From Legionella sp. (GTDB lineage Bacteria; Pseudomonadota; Gammaproteobacteria; Legionellales; Legionellaceae): a DNA stretch of 64,000 nucleotides. Location of the stretch: contig JAUXWR010000371.1 in the NCBI GenBank assembly GCA_030680075.1, positions 1-64,000 on the forward strand, in the 5' to 3' direction. Below the pieces are notes generated by a model. That model made no database searches, had not been told where the DNA came from, and saw only the letters and a list, made by a program, of their open reading frames with translations. Below are positions 9,431 through 20,003 of the stretch, piece after piece (position 1 is the stretch's first letter; each line of letters begins with the position of its first letter). Both the position numbers and the translations under genes were made by a program.

Positions 9431-12400
9431 CTAAGCACCCAACGCCGGACCCTCTATCACAGGTTGCCGCAAACCCTTCTCATCGACTTTAAAGAAAACA
9501 TCACGCCCCACCATCCCAGCGACGGATTTCTTTAGCTTCTCGCTTTGTAATACTCTTTCAATGGACGTCTGCAAAACCCGTCCATTTCCCTTATCCTTTA
9601 AACGCAAAGACTCAGTCGCAACGGAATAAGTATCTAGAGTTTTGTGTTGTTCAAATACATGTAAAGCATCGGGAGTAGGCGTCACATCTTTTAATGCACC
9701 CGTTAGCCCGTTCAATAAACCAGAGGAAGCCTCTTTACCTGTTAGTGCTGCAGTTAACGCTAATGCCTTATCCAGAGAATTTTGAAAACGACTTTCGCCA
9801 GAGGCATTTATCGCTTTAATTTTTCGCCAGAACGAATTTTTGTTAGTGGAGATATCTTCTTTGATAGCATCAAGCTTTTTATCTGCCAATGCCGCAATTA
9901 AGCTATCGATATCTGATGCTTTGTTTATAGTATCTATGAGGGTCAGGCAAGCTGTCTTTCTAGTTTTGTTAATAAACCAACCTGTTTCCAAATACTCGCG
10001 AAGCAAGGTGAGAATGGCAGGTTTCATGTCCTCAAGAGAAACACAATCAGCGTTATTTTCAGATTTTAAAAAGGCTTTAAACGTTAATAAATAATTATCA
10101 TCATTGGCGATTGCCATCAAACGACTTTCATGGCCAAACCAGCGCTCTCTAAAACTACGATTAGAAGACGTTGCTGTCGTCTCACATAAAAATATCGTCA
10201 AAAATTCCCGATGTGCTTCAGAAATGCTTTTTTGAGAAAAATTAGAACCATTTAAAAAAGTAAAATAGTTACGTAGTACTTCATCGTAATGATGATTTTC
10301 CATTTGAGAAAAGACACTTTCAAGTTTGGATTTGATGAGAATTTTTTCAGCTACAATACTTGCATCAGACACGTTAACTTGCAACATATGATTAGCAATA
10401 AAGACCGGAGAAATACAATCCGATAGCTCGACCTTTTTGGTGGCCGCCATGTACTCTGGAGCACGCTGATGACGAATAGCAAGGGATAATATAACGTCTT
10501 CGACTAAAATCTCCTGATTGAATTTCTGATTAAAAAGCGTTACAGCGTCTCGAACGAAACTTTGTTGCGTGTAGATATGATTGATTTTTAAATGATGATA
10601 CATCGTTTCAACTTCAGCATAATAGGTTGCCCAGGCTTTCTTTAACTCCTTATCCTCGCTATCGAGTGCATTAAATAAATAATCAAGCACATCATAAAGC
10701 TCTTCAGTGAAAGCGCGCTCTTCTCGTGATTTTGCATCAATCTGTGTGCTTATGTCTTTAAGTGAACGCTCGCGTAAATCTTCTTCACTAAAGAAATAAA
10801 ACACCTCTCCGGGGGATCCTTGTCGACCGGTTCGACCGGCTTTTTGACCCGCACGACGTAATGAATCTATGGAAGTATCATATACATTCATTCCAATTTT
10901 TTTATCGTATAGAATATCGGTATTACGTCCCAATGCTGACGTAGTTATCGTTATCATGCCGGGTTTTGCCGCATTGACGATAATCTCTTCTTCATTCCCT
11001 AAGCCTGTATAAAGTTGAGCGGGATTAGTATTTTTACCTGGGGTTTGGAGATAACGATAAAGCCGTTTCGCCGTAGTAATGTCCTTACAAAACACAATAT
11101 CGGGCATCGCACTGTGCTGTTTTTTATTCTTATGGATTTGCTCGATCATTTTGTCAAAAGAAGCGTGTTCATTCGCTGAAATAACCGGTTTGTTCTGAAC
11201 GACTCTATTTTTTTGATGTGGCGCAATTTTAGAAAATTCAAAACCGTATTTAGAGTATTGTTCTTCAATTTCTTCTAACGAACCAACGGTTCCTGAAGAA
11301 CCCCAAATAAACCCATTTTGATTGCGATAATAATCAATAAGATTTTTATTATTCGATGAGAGCAGAGTAGTGGTTTCAGGTTCAACAAGAAATTCGTCAC
11401 TACCTGATTCGCTATTTAATTTGGCATACAGAAGTTGCTGAATACCGTTACCATATTGGGAGTCAGGGCTTATCTTGCCATCTGCCATCACAATTTTTGC
11501 AGCTCGGGTTAAATAATTCGTCCCATTGATGCATTTAACTTCAGGTTCACTCGTGAGTATAAAATCAAAATTTTCACGTAATTTATAATTGACGAGAATG
11601 GCTGATTCTATCCAGGTTAATAGTTGTGCGTCATCAAACTTATCGATAAGTTTCCTTGATTTGCCATTAAGAAGGGCATTTTCTTTCAAATGTCTCCTAA
11701 GCGCGCGAATATCCTGCGCCTCACTGGTATCATCTTGTTTAAATCGAGAATCTGTTACAAATTCATTAATGGCACAATAAATCCAGTCATTTCCAATGCC
11801 AGGACTCGTATCGCTGGATGATGCATAACGATAAATTACTCGGTCATCCAAAATTGAAAAATCCGACTCATTCATCACTAAAGATACTTTATCGGTTTCA
11901 TCACCCACATTATTATTTTGAGCGCGCGCTTTGGAAAAAAATAATGAGAGTTGAGAAAAAGTACTGAAGTTTATGCCGGTTTTTTGATAATCCTCAACGG
12001 TTGATGAGGCCGATATTGGAGTTGCCGCATGAGGAATCCCTAATAACGATAGAAACGGTGAATAAAGCGCTATATCCCGTTTGGCATCAACCAATGATGA
12101 CGTGCTAATATCAGCCCTGTCTCCTTCGAGCCATAATAAGGTTGCTTTCATGACATCAATCAAGCTCTTCCCTTGCCCTGTATCGATGTTGGATATCACA
12201 TCCCCTTTGTGCATCAGGCAATCAATGAGCGCAATAATTTGAGTAGAATAAGGGAATTGACCGGTGGAGCGATACATAGCCTCCCGCATCAGGCCTAATG
12301 CGTATAATCGTCTTTGAAATGGATCAAGATGGTTAAACTTGCCTGATTTTATTTGTGTAAACAAATCTTTTATTTCAGCATTTGATAAATCTTTTGCCGC

Positions 12401-15400
12401 TTTATTCGTATAAACCGTCAGATCAATACCGGACTGATTAACAAAAAGAAAGGCTTCCATCATCTTTTTGCGATAATCAAAGGGATATGGCGATTGATTA
12501 AGGAGATCGAGTGATTCATTAACCACTCGTGAAACCTGAGATACATCAAACTGCTGGGAAAAATCACGTTTGCCGAAAGGCGCTTTTTCAAATTCATTGA
12601 GAAATACATCGAACGCGATATTTGGATCCCTTTCTTTTAGACCATCAAACAAGCAGTTTATATTAGCCGTTGTTATATTAAAGAAGGCATGCAATTTTTC
12701 AACATTCTCCTCTCCTAAATTGGCGAGAAGTATTATCAATTGGGTAAAGTTAAGGGCTAGTGAATTTTTATGAGGAGTCGCGGCAAAACTTTTAGCAATA
12801 ATTTCAAGAATAAAGTCTCTGTTATTATAGGGTAGCAGTTTTTCTATAAAAGTCGTTAATGCTTGGACATTATCAGATTGCAAGTGCCTTAACAATTCAT
12901 AAATGACATCTCGATTAGTTTCTATACCCTTTGTTAGCTCAATAATGGTAGAAAAAGCAGGAAAAGGGAGAGCGTTAGCATTGATAATAAATTTCACCAA
13001 TTTATCATCATTATCTCTGGAAAAAGCCGGTATCAGCTCGCTGATGGCATGCATACACTCAGGCCCTGAGGGCGCTTTTGTAAAGTGTTCGGCAATTTTT
13101 TCAATGTAGCCTGAGGGAAAGTTATTCAGATTAAGTCGGCTAATGGTATCTGTCAGTTCAATACATTTCTTTTTATTATTAAGGATTTCCTTGTTGAAAA
13201 TGGCCGTTAAAATGCCCACATAGTTTCGTTGCGGCATATTAAATAACAGATTGACTATGGTATACAAGGTTACATAATCCAGTGCGGAAAAATCTGCATT
13301 CTGAAAGAGCGTAATCAATGCTTCGGCATGTTTTATAAAATTAGGGCGACTTATCAACTCATTAAATAGAGAAGCAAGAGTAGAAGCCTGCGACTGAATG
13401 TGATTTATTTTTTCAAAATCACTACCATCAGCAAAATCTTTAAGGGCGCTTATTTTAGCAATTATCATTGCCCTGAAAGGTATCTCGGGTAAATAAGCAA
13501 AGGCATTGTGGATTAATGATTTTTTTAAATTCGCTAACAATGGCATCAAAAAAGCTTTACCTACAATGGATAAAGCGACACCAGCTTGCTGCCAGCCTTC
13601 ATTTAAACGTTCTTGTAGCTCATGACAACTTAAACCAGATAATGCTGCTTGCTTCATCATCCAGGTTTGAAATTTCTCATTTTTCTCATCAAGAAATGTT
13701 TTTCTATTTTCTAATTCCTCTGATTTAGCATCCAATTCCTTGGCATTTTCTTCATTTCTTTGTAAGCAATTTTGCGCATGCTCCTGAGAATCTTTTTCCC
13801 ACTGATCAATTGCCTCTGTTACATCTTCGGGACCTGCCATTAAGCGTGCAAAATTAGAAGGCATGCCCTTTTCTTTAAATTCATCTATGGCCATAATTAA
13901 TGAAATCATTAAGAATTTCAGGTCAGCATTATCGCGCAGAAACAATTCAGGTAATGTTGCCTTAATTTTAAAGTTATAATTATTAAGAATGCTATCAACG
14001 GCTTTAAAATCAAAGTCAGGTAAAGCGTCGATTTCGTGCATGGCAGGAATAAACTGAGCGTATTTGAAGGGTTCTCTGGATTGAACCAGGATTTTAAACG
14101 CAGAATCTAAATTATTAGGCTTTTCTTCTGTAGCAGCTTTTGTAAGAAAATTTTTTACAGCTCTTAAATTTTCAATTACAAGAGCTGCTTTGTCATCCAT
14201 TCTTTTTTTGTAATAGATCTCATCTCTATCGCTATTAATCAGTGTTGAAAAAAGCAATAAATCATCACGATAAGTGGTGGAAATAATGGGATTTGCAGAG
14301 AGGAAATCTGCTGTATCAAGTGCGTAAATGAATGGCAATTTGCAATTAGGGTCTTCTGCAATTTTTTCCAGACATTTTAGAGCGCCGTATTTGTTTTCCT
14401 GAAGCTGTCTAAATAACTGAGCGATATACGTTGATTTATTATGTCCCGCGTTTTCAAACTCAGCCGAATTCATCATGCTGACGCGTTGGCAAATTACCTC
14501 TCCTTCAGTTTCATTTAATTTGATATCGAGTTTATAGAGCTTTATCAGGTGTTGATGAATAGTTTTAATTACTTCAGGATGAATGGTTGCTTTCTCAAGA
14601 TTTCTAAACAAGTTTAAAAGGGATGCTCCTTTGTATCTTTCATGAGTTACAAAAAATAGTGAAGTAAAAATAATAGGATAAAACTCCATCCCTGGCCAAT
14701 AATCTTTGCTGAATTTATTAAAATCTGATGCATAGGTCGGAATAGCAATGCCCTTATTTTGCTGCCCCATAAAACGGTAAGCTAATGGATAAAAATCGTC
14801 TCTATGAGGGGGCTTGCTACTCGCGATTTTTTTAAAATTACCGCCATCATTCGCATAAAGCTTAAAGGGTGGAATTATATCTTCTTTGTCAGAAATAAAA
14901 GGAAGAACGTTACCTTCCTTTCTGAGGTTTTCCAGTTCAATGGATAAGAATGTATCAGGAGCATCTTTTATAAGATAAAGATCGTGTTGATAAAAATAAT
15001 CCCGCTTCCTCCAGGCATCTTGTTGATGAACGAAGTCTTGCAGGCTCTCCCAATCAGTCCGATATAATTGAAACTCGCGATTAAAGGGAAGGCTCTCCTG
15101 GATTTTCGCTTCATAATTTAATTTCATTTCTTTAGAGACGACTTTAAACCCTTCATACCTGGATGCGTAATAAGCCCCGTAACTGTCCAGTTTTAATTCT
15201 TTTAAACAATCCAGTTGCTCTTTAAGATTTCTCGCATTCTTGAGAATAGTCAGAAGCCTTTCCATGTAAACAACAGGATTACCACCTTTAGGCGTTGACC
15301 AGCTGGTATTAATTTCTGCAGTAGAGACGTTATGAGCTTTGCAGATAATTTGTAACTCAGTCCAAAAAACGTCAAAAGCATCAACAGTATCTTTTAAATT

Positions 15401-16810
15401 ATGTTGAGAGATGCCTGTATTTTTCATGAATTTTCTCAGGCATTGCAGCTTGGTTTTATCGTAATCTTTGATTCGCGCCAATGCATTTAAAAAATCACCA
15501 TTGGATAGCAAATGATCCCATTGTGAGAAATGAACAAGGTAATAATTAAATAAAAAAGATGGAACGTACCCGGGGTGAGCCGCATCAAACTCATCTAAGC
15601 GATCAGAAAGCAGCTTTATTCCCCGATCCCCGTACTTAATCCATAAATTAATTAATCTCTGTGGATGATTAGGATTATTACGCTGTTCTTCTGCAAGGTA
15701 AAGAGAATAACGTAAGCTTGGATTACTAATCAGCCTATGCATCTTCTCTTTCATATTGAGAGAATAAATGGGCTCTTTTTCATAAGAGGGTGATGGTTTT
15801 GGTGTGAATACATTTGTCTGCCTTGCGTCAGCAAAGGGGTCAAAATCTAATACAAACTCACCTTGGTCGGTCTTTTTTAACAGAAATTGCTGCGGCAAAT
15901 TCTCTTTGTTCAAGAAGGCAAAATTCGGATAATTATTGGCGATTTCTCTTGCCGCAGTGGGTGTCAGGAATTTAATGGCATGAGGAATATTACCGAATAA
16001 TTCGGTTTGAATAGCGGCGGAAATGGCTTCTTGAACAGATGGTGGATATTGCTTCAGAATCTCATGATAAGCTTCATAAAATTTGTCATGCCCAATCAAT
16101 TCGCCATTATATTTTTCATGTACTTGTTGTTCTACCTGCTCAACTATTTCTATGGCTTCAACAACTTCTTCAATTTGTTGTTGTACCACTTCTATAGATT
16201 GGACTTCGAGCTTAATGTAATTATTATAGTTTTCATTAACACGGCCTCGGGCGTTTATTAATTCTTTTAATTTAATTTTTTTGGAAAATTGATCGAAAAC
16301 TGGTGCATCATGCGCGTTTTCGACAGGCAGTATTTGTTCATCAATATTTTCGCCATTTAAGAGACGCGACCAATTTTTTTCCTGAATGTTTCTGATAATA
16401 GTATCTTGAAAGTTGTTGAAATCAACATGACAAATGGGGGTGTAGATGCCTTCCAGTTTTTCTACAAGGACAATTGGATAATTTACTGCAGTTGTAATTT
16501 CACTAAGTACATCACTGATTTCAAGAGATTTATCACTAATTTCGTTTGTAGGAAAGACCAGTTGCAAGCCGTGTATGGATGAATGGTTTAAGGCATTAAC
16601 TACCTCTCTAAAACCCTCATTTCCAAGCATTTCAAGCGATACATTTAATCTTAAAAGGGAAAAAGGTAATACAGGTTTATGGGTATTTATTAATTGAGCT
16701 AATTGCAAGAAATCATCATTGGTATCTAAAAGTAACGTTACGGTATTTAATAACGTATCTAAATTAAAGGCTTCCTGGATATCACTCAGACTAACGACGC
16801 TCTCTTTCAT
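9431..16810 (-). CDS. Giant protein with SecA-like DEAD/helicase core; effector candidate
   Basis: 2459 residues from the ATG at 16810, which follows AAGGGGAAG; an in-frame start at 16837 lacks a ribosome site. The first ~1500 residues show no known domain and are largely helical, with a coiled-coil-like stretch rich in Glu/Val near 200-230 and another rich in Glu/Asn/Lys near 1000. A SecA-like ATPase core follows: Walker A DTGQGKS near 1545, a Walker B-like VMNESDFSILDD near 1645 where SecA has DEVDS, LGRNTDI near 1960 (SecA AGRGTDI), and the arginine-finger motif GRTGRQGSPGE near 1993. The C terminus (~2050-2459) is unassigned. SecA proper is about 900 residues with preprotein-binding and zinc segments not visible here. 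No partner gene is adjacent. Size, helical content and isolation fit a Legionella Dot/Icm substrate; this is inference. Confidence 0.8.
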   Translation of the reverse strand: MKESVVSLSDIQEAFNLDTLLNTVTLLLDTNDDFLQLAQLINTHKPVLPFSLLRLNVSLEMLGNEGFREVVNALNHSSIHGLQLVFPTNEISDKSLEISDVLSEITTAVNYPIVLVEKLEGIYTPICHVDFNNFQDTIIRNIQEKNWSRLLNGENIDEQILPVENAHDAPVFDQFSKKIKLKELINARGRVNENYNNYIKLEVQSIEVVQQQIEEVVEAIEIVEQVEQQVHEKYNGELIGHDKFYEAYHEILKQYPPSVQEAISAAIQTELFGNIPHAIKFLTPTAAREIANNYPNFAFLNKENLPQQFLLKKTDQGEFVLDFDPFADARQTNVFTPKPSPSYEKEPIYSLNMKEKMHRLISNPSLRYSLYLAEEQRNNPNHPQRLINLWIKYGDRGIKLLSDRLDEFDAAHPGYVPSFLFNYYLVHFSQWDHLLSNGDFLNALARIKDYDKTKLQCLRKFMKNTGISQHNLKDTVDAFDVFWTELQIICKAHNVSTAEINTSWSTPKGGNPVVYMERLLTILKNARNLKEQLDCLKELKLDSYGAYYASRYEGFKVVSKEMKLNYEAKIQESLPFNREFQLYRTDWESLQDFVHQQDAWRKRDYFYQHDLYLIKDAPDTFLSIELENLRKEGNVLPFISDKEDIIPPFKLYANDGGNFKKIASSKPPHRDDFYPLAYRFMGQQNKGIAIPTYASDFNKFSKDYWPGMEFYPIIFTSLFFVTHERYKGASLLNLFRNLEKATIHPEVIKTIHQHLIKLYKLDIKLNETEGEVICQRVSMMNSAEFENAGHNKSTYIAQLFRQLQENKYGALKCLEKIAEDPNCKLPFIYALDTADFLSANPIISTTYRDDLLLFSTLINSDRDEIYYKKRMDDKAALVIENLRAVKNFLTKAATEEKPNNLDSAFKILVQSREPFKYAQFIPAMHEIDALPDFDFKAVDSILNNYNFKIKATLPELFLRDNADLKFLMISLIMAIDEFKEKGMPSNFARLMAGPEDVTEAIDQWEKDSQEHAQNCLQRNEENAKELDAKSEELENRKTFLDEKNEKFQTWMMKQAALSGLSCHELQERLNEGWQQAGVALSIVGKAFLMPLLANLKKSLIHNAFAYLPEIPFRAMIIAKISALKDFADGSDFEKINHIQSQASTLASLFNELISRPNFIKHAEALITLFQNADFSALDYVTLYTIVNLLFNMPQRNYVGILTAIFNKEILNNKKKCIELTDTISRLNLNNFPSGYIEKIAEHFTKAPSGPECMHAISELIPAFSRDNDDKLVKFIINANALPFPAFSTIIELTKGIETNRDVIYELLRHLQSDNVQALTTFIEKLLPYNNRDFILEIIAKSFAATPHKNSLALNFTQLIILLANLGEENVEKLHAFFNITTANINCLFDGLKERDPNIAFDVFLNEFEKAPFGKRDFSQQFDVSQVSRVVNESLDLLNQSPYPFDYRKKMMEAFLFVNQSGIDLTVYTNKAAKDLSNAEIKDLFTQIKSGKFNHLDPFQRRLYALGLMREAMYRSTGQFPYSTQIIALIDCLMHKGDVISNIDTGQGKSLIDVMKATLLWLEGDRADISTSSLVDAKRDIALYSPFLSLLGIPHAATPISASSTVEDYQKTGINFSTFSQLSLFFSKARAQNNNVGDETDKVSLVMNESDFSILDDRVIYRYASSSDTSPGIGNDWIYCAINEFVTDSRFKQDDTSEAQDIRALRRHLKENALLNGKSRKLIDKFDDAQLLTWIESAILVNYKLRENFDFILTSEPEVKCINGTNYLTRAAKIVMADGKISPDSQYGNGIQQLLYAKLNSESGSDEFLVEPETTTLLSSNNKNLIDYYRNQNGFIWGSSGTVGSLEEIEEQYSKYGFEFSKIAPHQKNRVVQNKPVISANEHASFDKMIEQIHKNKKQHSAMPDIVFCKDITTAKRLYRYLQTPGKNTNPAQLYTGLGNEEEIIVNAAKPGMITITTSALGRNTDILYDKKIGMNVYDTSIDSLRRAGQKAGRTGRQGSPGEVFYFFSEEDLRERSLKDISTQIDAKSREERAFTEELYDVLDYLFNALDSEDKELKKAWATYYAEVETMYHHLKINHIYTQQSFVRDAVTLFNQKFNQEILVEDVILSLAIRHQRAPEYMAATKKVELSDCISPVFIANHMLQVNVSDASIVAEKILIKSKLESVFSQMENHHYDEVLRNYFTFLNGSNFSQKSISEAHREFLTIFLCETTATSSNRSFRERWFGHESRLMAIANDDNYLLTFKAFLKSENNADCVSLEDMKPAILTLLREYLETGWFINKTRKTACLTLIDTINKASDIDSLIAALADKKLDAIKEDISTNKNSFWRKIKAINASGESRFQNSLDKALALTAALTGKEASSGLLNGLTGALKDVTPTPDALHVFEQHKTLDTYSVATESLRLKDKGNGRVLQTSIERVLQSEKLKKSVAGMVGRDVFFKVDEKGLRQPVIEGPALGA

Positions 16811-16993
16811 CGCTTCCCCTTTATAATGCAACGTCATTTTAAAAAATTACGCCATTATACTTCACTTTTAAGTCTAAGTGCGTAACAAATGATCAGTAAA
16901 AGTGTAAAGAGCGAGAAAAATTTCCGTAAAATAAGAGAAAAAAGGCTGGATGGGTGTGAAGGCACCTATGCATTTTAGGCGGATAGATCCTGC

Positions 16994-17071
16994 AACACTC
17001 CCTAACGGTCGCGGCTCAGTTTATGTGTTTTATTCAAGAAAATAACCGAGCCGCGACCGTTAGGGAGTGTT
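16994..17071. repeat. Perfect 24-bp inverted repeat (palindromic element)
   Basis: Left arm 16994-17017 and right arm 17048-17071 are exact reverse complements over 24 bp, separated by 30 bp. The arms are GC-rich (core CCTAACGGTCGCGGCTC) in an AT-rich background. The element lies between the start of the giant gene and the stop of the patatin-like gene, both on the minus strand. It has the form of a small MITE or REP-like element, or a strong hairpin terminator for the patatin gene. There is no T-run on either side. Confidence 0.85.
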
Positions 17072-17118
17072 CACGGCGGATGCCTCTGCTTCCCAGTTAT
17101 TGATAATGGCGAGTAACT

Positions 17119-18231
17119 TTAAGGTTCAAAAAAATTTAACACAGACTCTTTGGCGGCTAACGTATCTTCATAACCTAATTTAATCAGCTCAAGCGTAAAT
17201 TCTTTCTCAAATAAGAGAAAACTTAATAAATCGCCTGAGTGACTTTTAGCCCCCAGAACATTCAGCAAAAAGCGCAAAAGAGCTGGCATATTGGTATAAT
17301 GAGACTGAGCAATCAATCCTAGATCCTTACTGGGTCGAAGATGCAGTGTTTGAATGGGCCGCCAGGGTGAGTGACGTTTTTTCCACATGGACAATAAGCG
17401 CGCTATCTCGTTCATACGGTTTACCATCTCGATATCCCTGTCCAGGTTGTCTAAAAACAACCCATTTAGCATGCCGCCCAAAATGCTGGCAAACCCGATT
17501 TCACCATTACGCAACCGTTCAGGATCAGCAAACGTTGGCAACTGACGCGTACCAAGGATTAGAATTTTGTCTACTTCAAAGCGTATGGCACCGCGTAAGG
17601 GCGCAGCTAACCCCATGCTGCCATCGCCAAAGTGAAAACCATCAATTTTAGCTGGTGGAAAAAATAGGGGGAGGGCACTTGAAGCGAGGATATGTTTCAT
17701 CTGCAAATTGGCTCGTTGACTGCCATGGCGTGGGTAATTCCAGTCTTCAAAATCGGGTGTGTGGTGTTGATAAAAAGAAATAGTTTGGTGCGTCTCATAA
17801 CAATTACTGATAACTTCCATCGTTTCCAGGTGTTTATTTTTAATGTTGGATTCGATCGTATCAAAATTAATGTTTCGGGTGATGAAATCGTGTAACGGTG
17901 ACGTATCGAGCAGATGCCCGGACTGGCTCTGTTTAACAATCATATTACTCATGTTGCGGAGCACGGATTTACTCAATTCATAATTGCTCGCATTAAAAAT
18001 CTGCTGGCTGTAAATTTCACTCCATAGTTGTTCAAGTTTTTCCGCACCACGAGGGAAATCCAGCGCATGCTCAGCTAAAACGGCCGCATTAATGCAACCG
18101 ACACTAACCCCGCTTATTAAATCGAAGGGAATTTTTTTAACCCCGAGAATAGTGCTGATAGCTTTCAGTACACCGGCTTGGTAGGCTCCTCGTGCACCTC
18201 CTCCAGCGAGGTAAATCGCTTTTTTTGTCAT
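17119..18231 (-). CDS. Patatin-like phospholipase
   Basis: 370 residues from the ATG at 18231; a longer in-frame reading to 18480 would run into the divergent transporter gene and adds non-homologous sequence. The oxyanion-hole motif GGGARGAYQAGVL (10-22) and the nucleophile elbow GVSVG (S43) are present. The second catalytic residue is in DGS (D203), completing the Ser-Asp dyad. These enzymes hydrolyse acyl chains from phospholipids. There is no signal peptide, so it acts in the cytoplasm or is exported by a non-Sec route. Legionella carries several patatin proteins, some of them Dot/Icm effectors such as VipD; this compact form looks closer to the RssA-like cellular group. Confidence 0.92.
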   Translation of the reverse strand: MTKKAIYLAGGGARGAYQAGVLKAISTILGVKKIPFDLISGVSVGCINAAVLAEHALDFPRGAEKLEQLWSEIYSQQIFNASNYELSKSVLRNMSNMIVKQSQSGHLLDTSPLHDFITRNINFDTIESNIKNKHLETMEVISNCYETHQTISFYQHHTPDFEDWNYPRHGSQRANLQMKHILASSALPLFFPPAKIDGFHFGDGSMGLAAPLRGAIRFEVDKILILGTRQLPTFADPERLRNGEIGFASILGGMLNGLFLDNLDRDIEMVNRMNEIARLLSMWKKRHSPWRPIQTLHLRPSKDLGLIAQSHYTNMPALLRFLLNVLGAKSHSGDLLSFLLFEKEFTLELIKLGYEDTLAAKESVLNFFEP

Positions 18232-18439
18232 TTCTAACTGTTTTTGTGAAAGTGGTAAAAATATAGCTCTGTTGTAAGTGACTAGCAAGCAATATTGAAT
18301 GAAAATTGATATTGGGAAATTACTTGAATTTTCATTAATGCAAAAGATGAGCAATAGTATTATTCGTTCTAAGACCTTGATTGCAATCTTTAAAAAAGTG
18401 TTATAGCTTAAGTTATGCCAACCATGAAAGAGGAAGAAC

Positions 18440-19921
18440 ATGCTGGGACTGTTCCGTGCACAACCGCGTGCTTTCCACATGATTTTTATGTTAGAAATTT
18501 GGGAACGGTTTGGTTTTTATACAGTACAAGGGATTTTAACCCTCTATTTTATCCGATTTCTCGGTTTTAATGATTCAAGAGCGTACTTTACCTTCGGGGC
18601 CTTTTCTGCGTTAGTTTATGGAATGGTGGCGATTGGCGGTTATTTAGGTGATAAAGTTTTAGGCACCAAACGCACCATCGTTCTCGGTCTAATCACACTT
18701 GCGTTAGGTTATCTGGCATTAGCCCTTGTTGACAAAGAGCATGTGTTTTTAGCATTAGGACTTGTTTGCGTCGGTAATGGGTTGTTTAAGGCAAATCCAT
18801 CAAGTCTTTTGGCAAAATGTTACACGGAAAATGATCCACGGCTGCACAGTGCATTTACTTTATACTACATGGCAATTAATTTAGGCTCCACGGTTGCCTT
18901 GTTTATTGGTCCGGCCTTATCAACGCATTATGGCTATCCTTACGCCTATTTTTTAAGTTTTATAGGGCTTTTATTAGGTTTGGCAAATTACTGGTTTCAG
19001 CGCCGGCATGTCCAAAATATTAACACCGCGGCTGATAATAAAAAAATCAGATTTTGGCAATGGTTGACAGTCATAGCCGGGATAGTGCTGGCTACTTTCT
19101 TTTCTGCCTACCTTTTGCAGCATGTAATGGAAGCGCGTGCGCTCGTGTGGTTGATTACGGCCGCAGTGGTGGGGATTTATTTTTTTTATATGCGTAAAGA
19201 AGAGAAGCCTGCTTTTATGCGAATGGTGGTTGCATTTATTCTGATGGTTGAGGCAATTATTTTTTTTACGCTCTATCAGCAAATGCCGACTTCTTTAAAT
19301 TTGTTTGCCGTTAACAATGTCGTGCCTACCCTTTTTGGTATAAGCCTTGATCCGCAAAGCTTCCAGGCATTAAACCCTATTTGGATTATTACCATGAGTC
19401 CTGTTTTGGCGATGTTTTATAATCGACTAAACCAGAAAGGGATTTCATTTCCTATTCCCTATAAATTCTCTGTGGGAATGCTTTGTTGTGGAGTAAGTTT
19501 CCTGTTACTTTTTTTTGCACGTTTTATTCATGATGAGAATGGCATGGTGTCTTCCTGGTGGTTAGTAGCCAGCTATTTCTTCCAAAGTACGGGTGAGTTA
19601 TTTGTATCCGCTTTGGGCGTTGCAATGGTGGCAGAGCTGGTGCCTGCTCATATTACCGGGTTCGTAATGGGGATGTGGTTCCTGACCTCATCTGTAGCGG
19701 GCTTTATTGGTGCGTCAGTCGCCTCTTTCACGTCCTTGCCTGAGAATGTACAACCCGGTATTGAGTCGCTAACGCTCTATACTAGTGTGTTTGCCTGCAT
19801 AGGAATAGTTACTTTACTGATTGGTGGCGTTATGTGGTTAATTTCTGCGCGGTTAAGTCATTATATAAAACCCGTTGATATAAAGGCTGTTGCGGCTTTT
19901 CCCGTGCAAACACCGTTATAA
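18440..19921 (+). CDS. Proton-dependent oligopeptide transporter (POT family, MFS)
   Basis: 493 residues with about 12-14 hydrophobic segments, an inner-membrane proton/peptide symporter. The POT signature ExxERFxxY is present as EIWERFGFY (19-27), followed by the GGYLGDKVLG segment typical of the family's loop between helices 2 and 3. The start ATG follows GAGGAAG. It is divergent from the patatin-like gene, with a 208 bp shared upstream region. In an intracellular amino-acid consumer, import of di- and tripeptides fits the lifestyle. The exact substrate cannot be told. Confidence 0.93.
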   Translation: MLGLFRAQPRAFHMIFMLEIWERFGFYTVQGILTLYFIRFLGFNDSRAYFTFGAFSALVYGMVAIGGYLGDKVLGTKRTIVLGLITLALGYLALALVDKEHVFLALGLVCVGNGLFKANPSSLLAKCYTENDPRLHSAFTLYYMAINLGSTVALFIGPALSTHYGYPYAYFLSFIGLLLGLANYWFQRRHVQNINTAADNKKIRFWQWLTVIAGIVLATFFSAYLLQHVMEARALVWLITAAVVGIYFFYMRKEEKPAFMRMVVAFILMVEAIIFFTLYQQMPTSLNLFAVNNVVPTLFGISLDPQSFQALNPIWIITMSPVLAMFYNRLNQKGISFPIPYKFSVGMLCCGVSFLLLFFARFIHDENGMVSSWWLVASYFFQSTGELFVSALGVAMVAELVPAHITGFVMGMWFLTSSVAGFIGASVASFTSLPENVQPGIESLTLYTSVFACIGIVTLLIGGVMWLISARLSHYIKPVDIKAVAAFPVQTPL

Positions 19922-20003
19922 TATTACTTCATTTGCGAATAACTCGTCGACAGATTGTACTCATTAACCTTTTAAGACGCGCATTTAATATCTGAAAAAA
20001 TGC

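Noticed and set aside
9431..16810. Calling the giant gene secA
   Set aside because: Only the ATPase core motifs agree; the length, the altered Walker B and the lack of visible SecA-specific segments argue against a true preprotein translocase motor.
18232..18480. N-terminal extension of the patatin-like protein
   Set aside because: The extra 83 residues overlap the divergent transporter gene start and do not fit the family; the motif GGGARG lies properly near the ATG at 18231.
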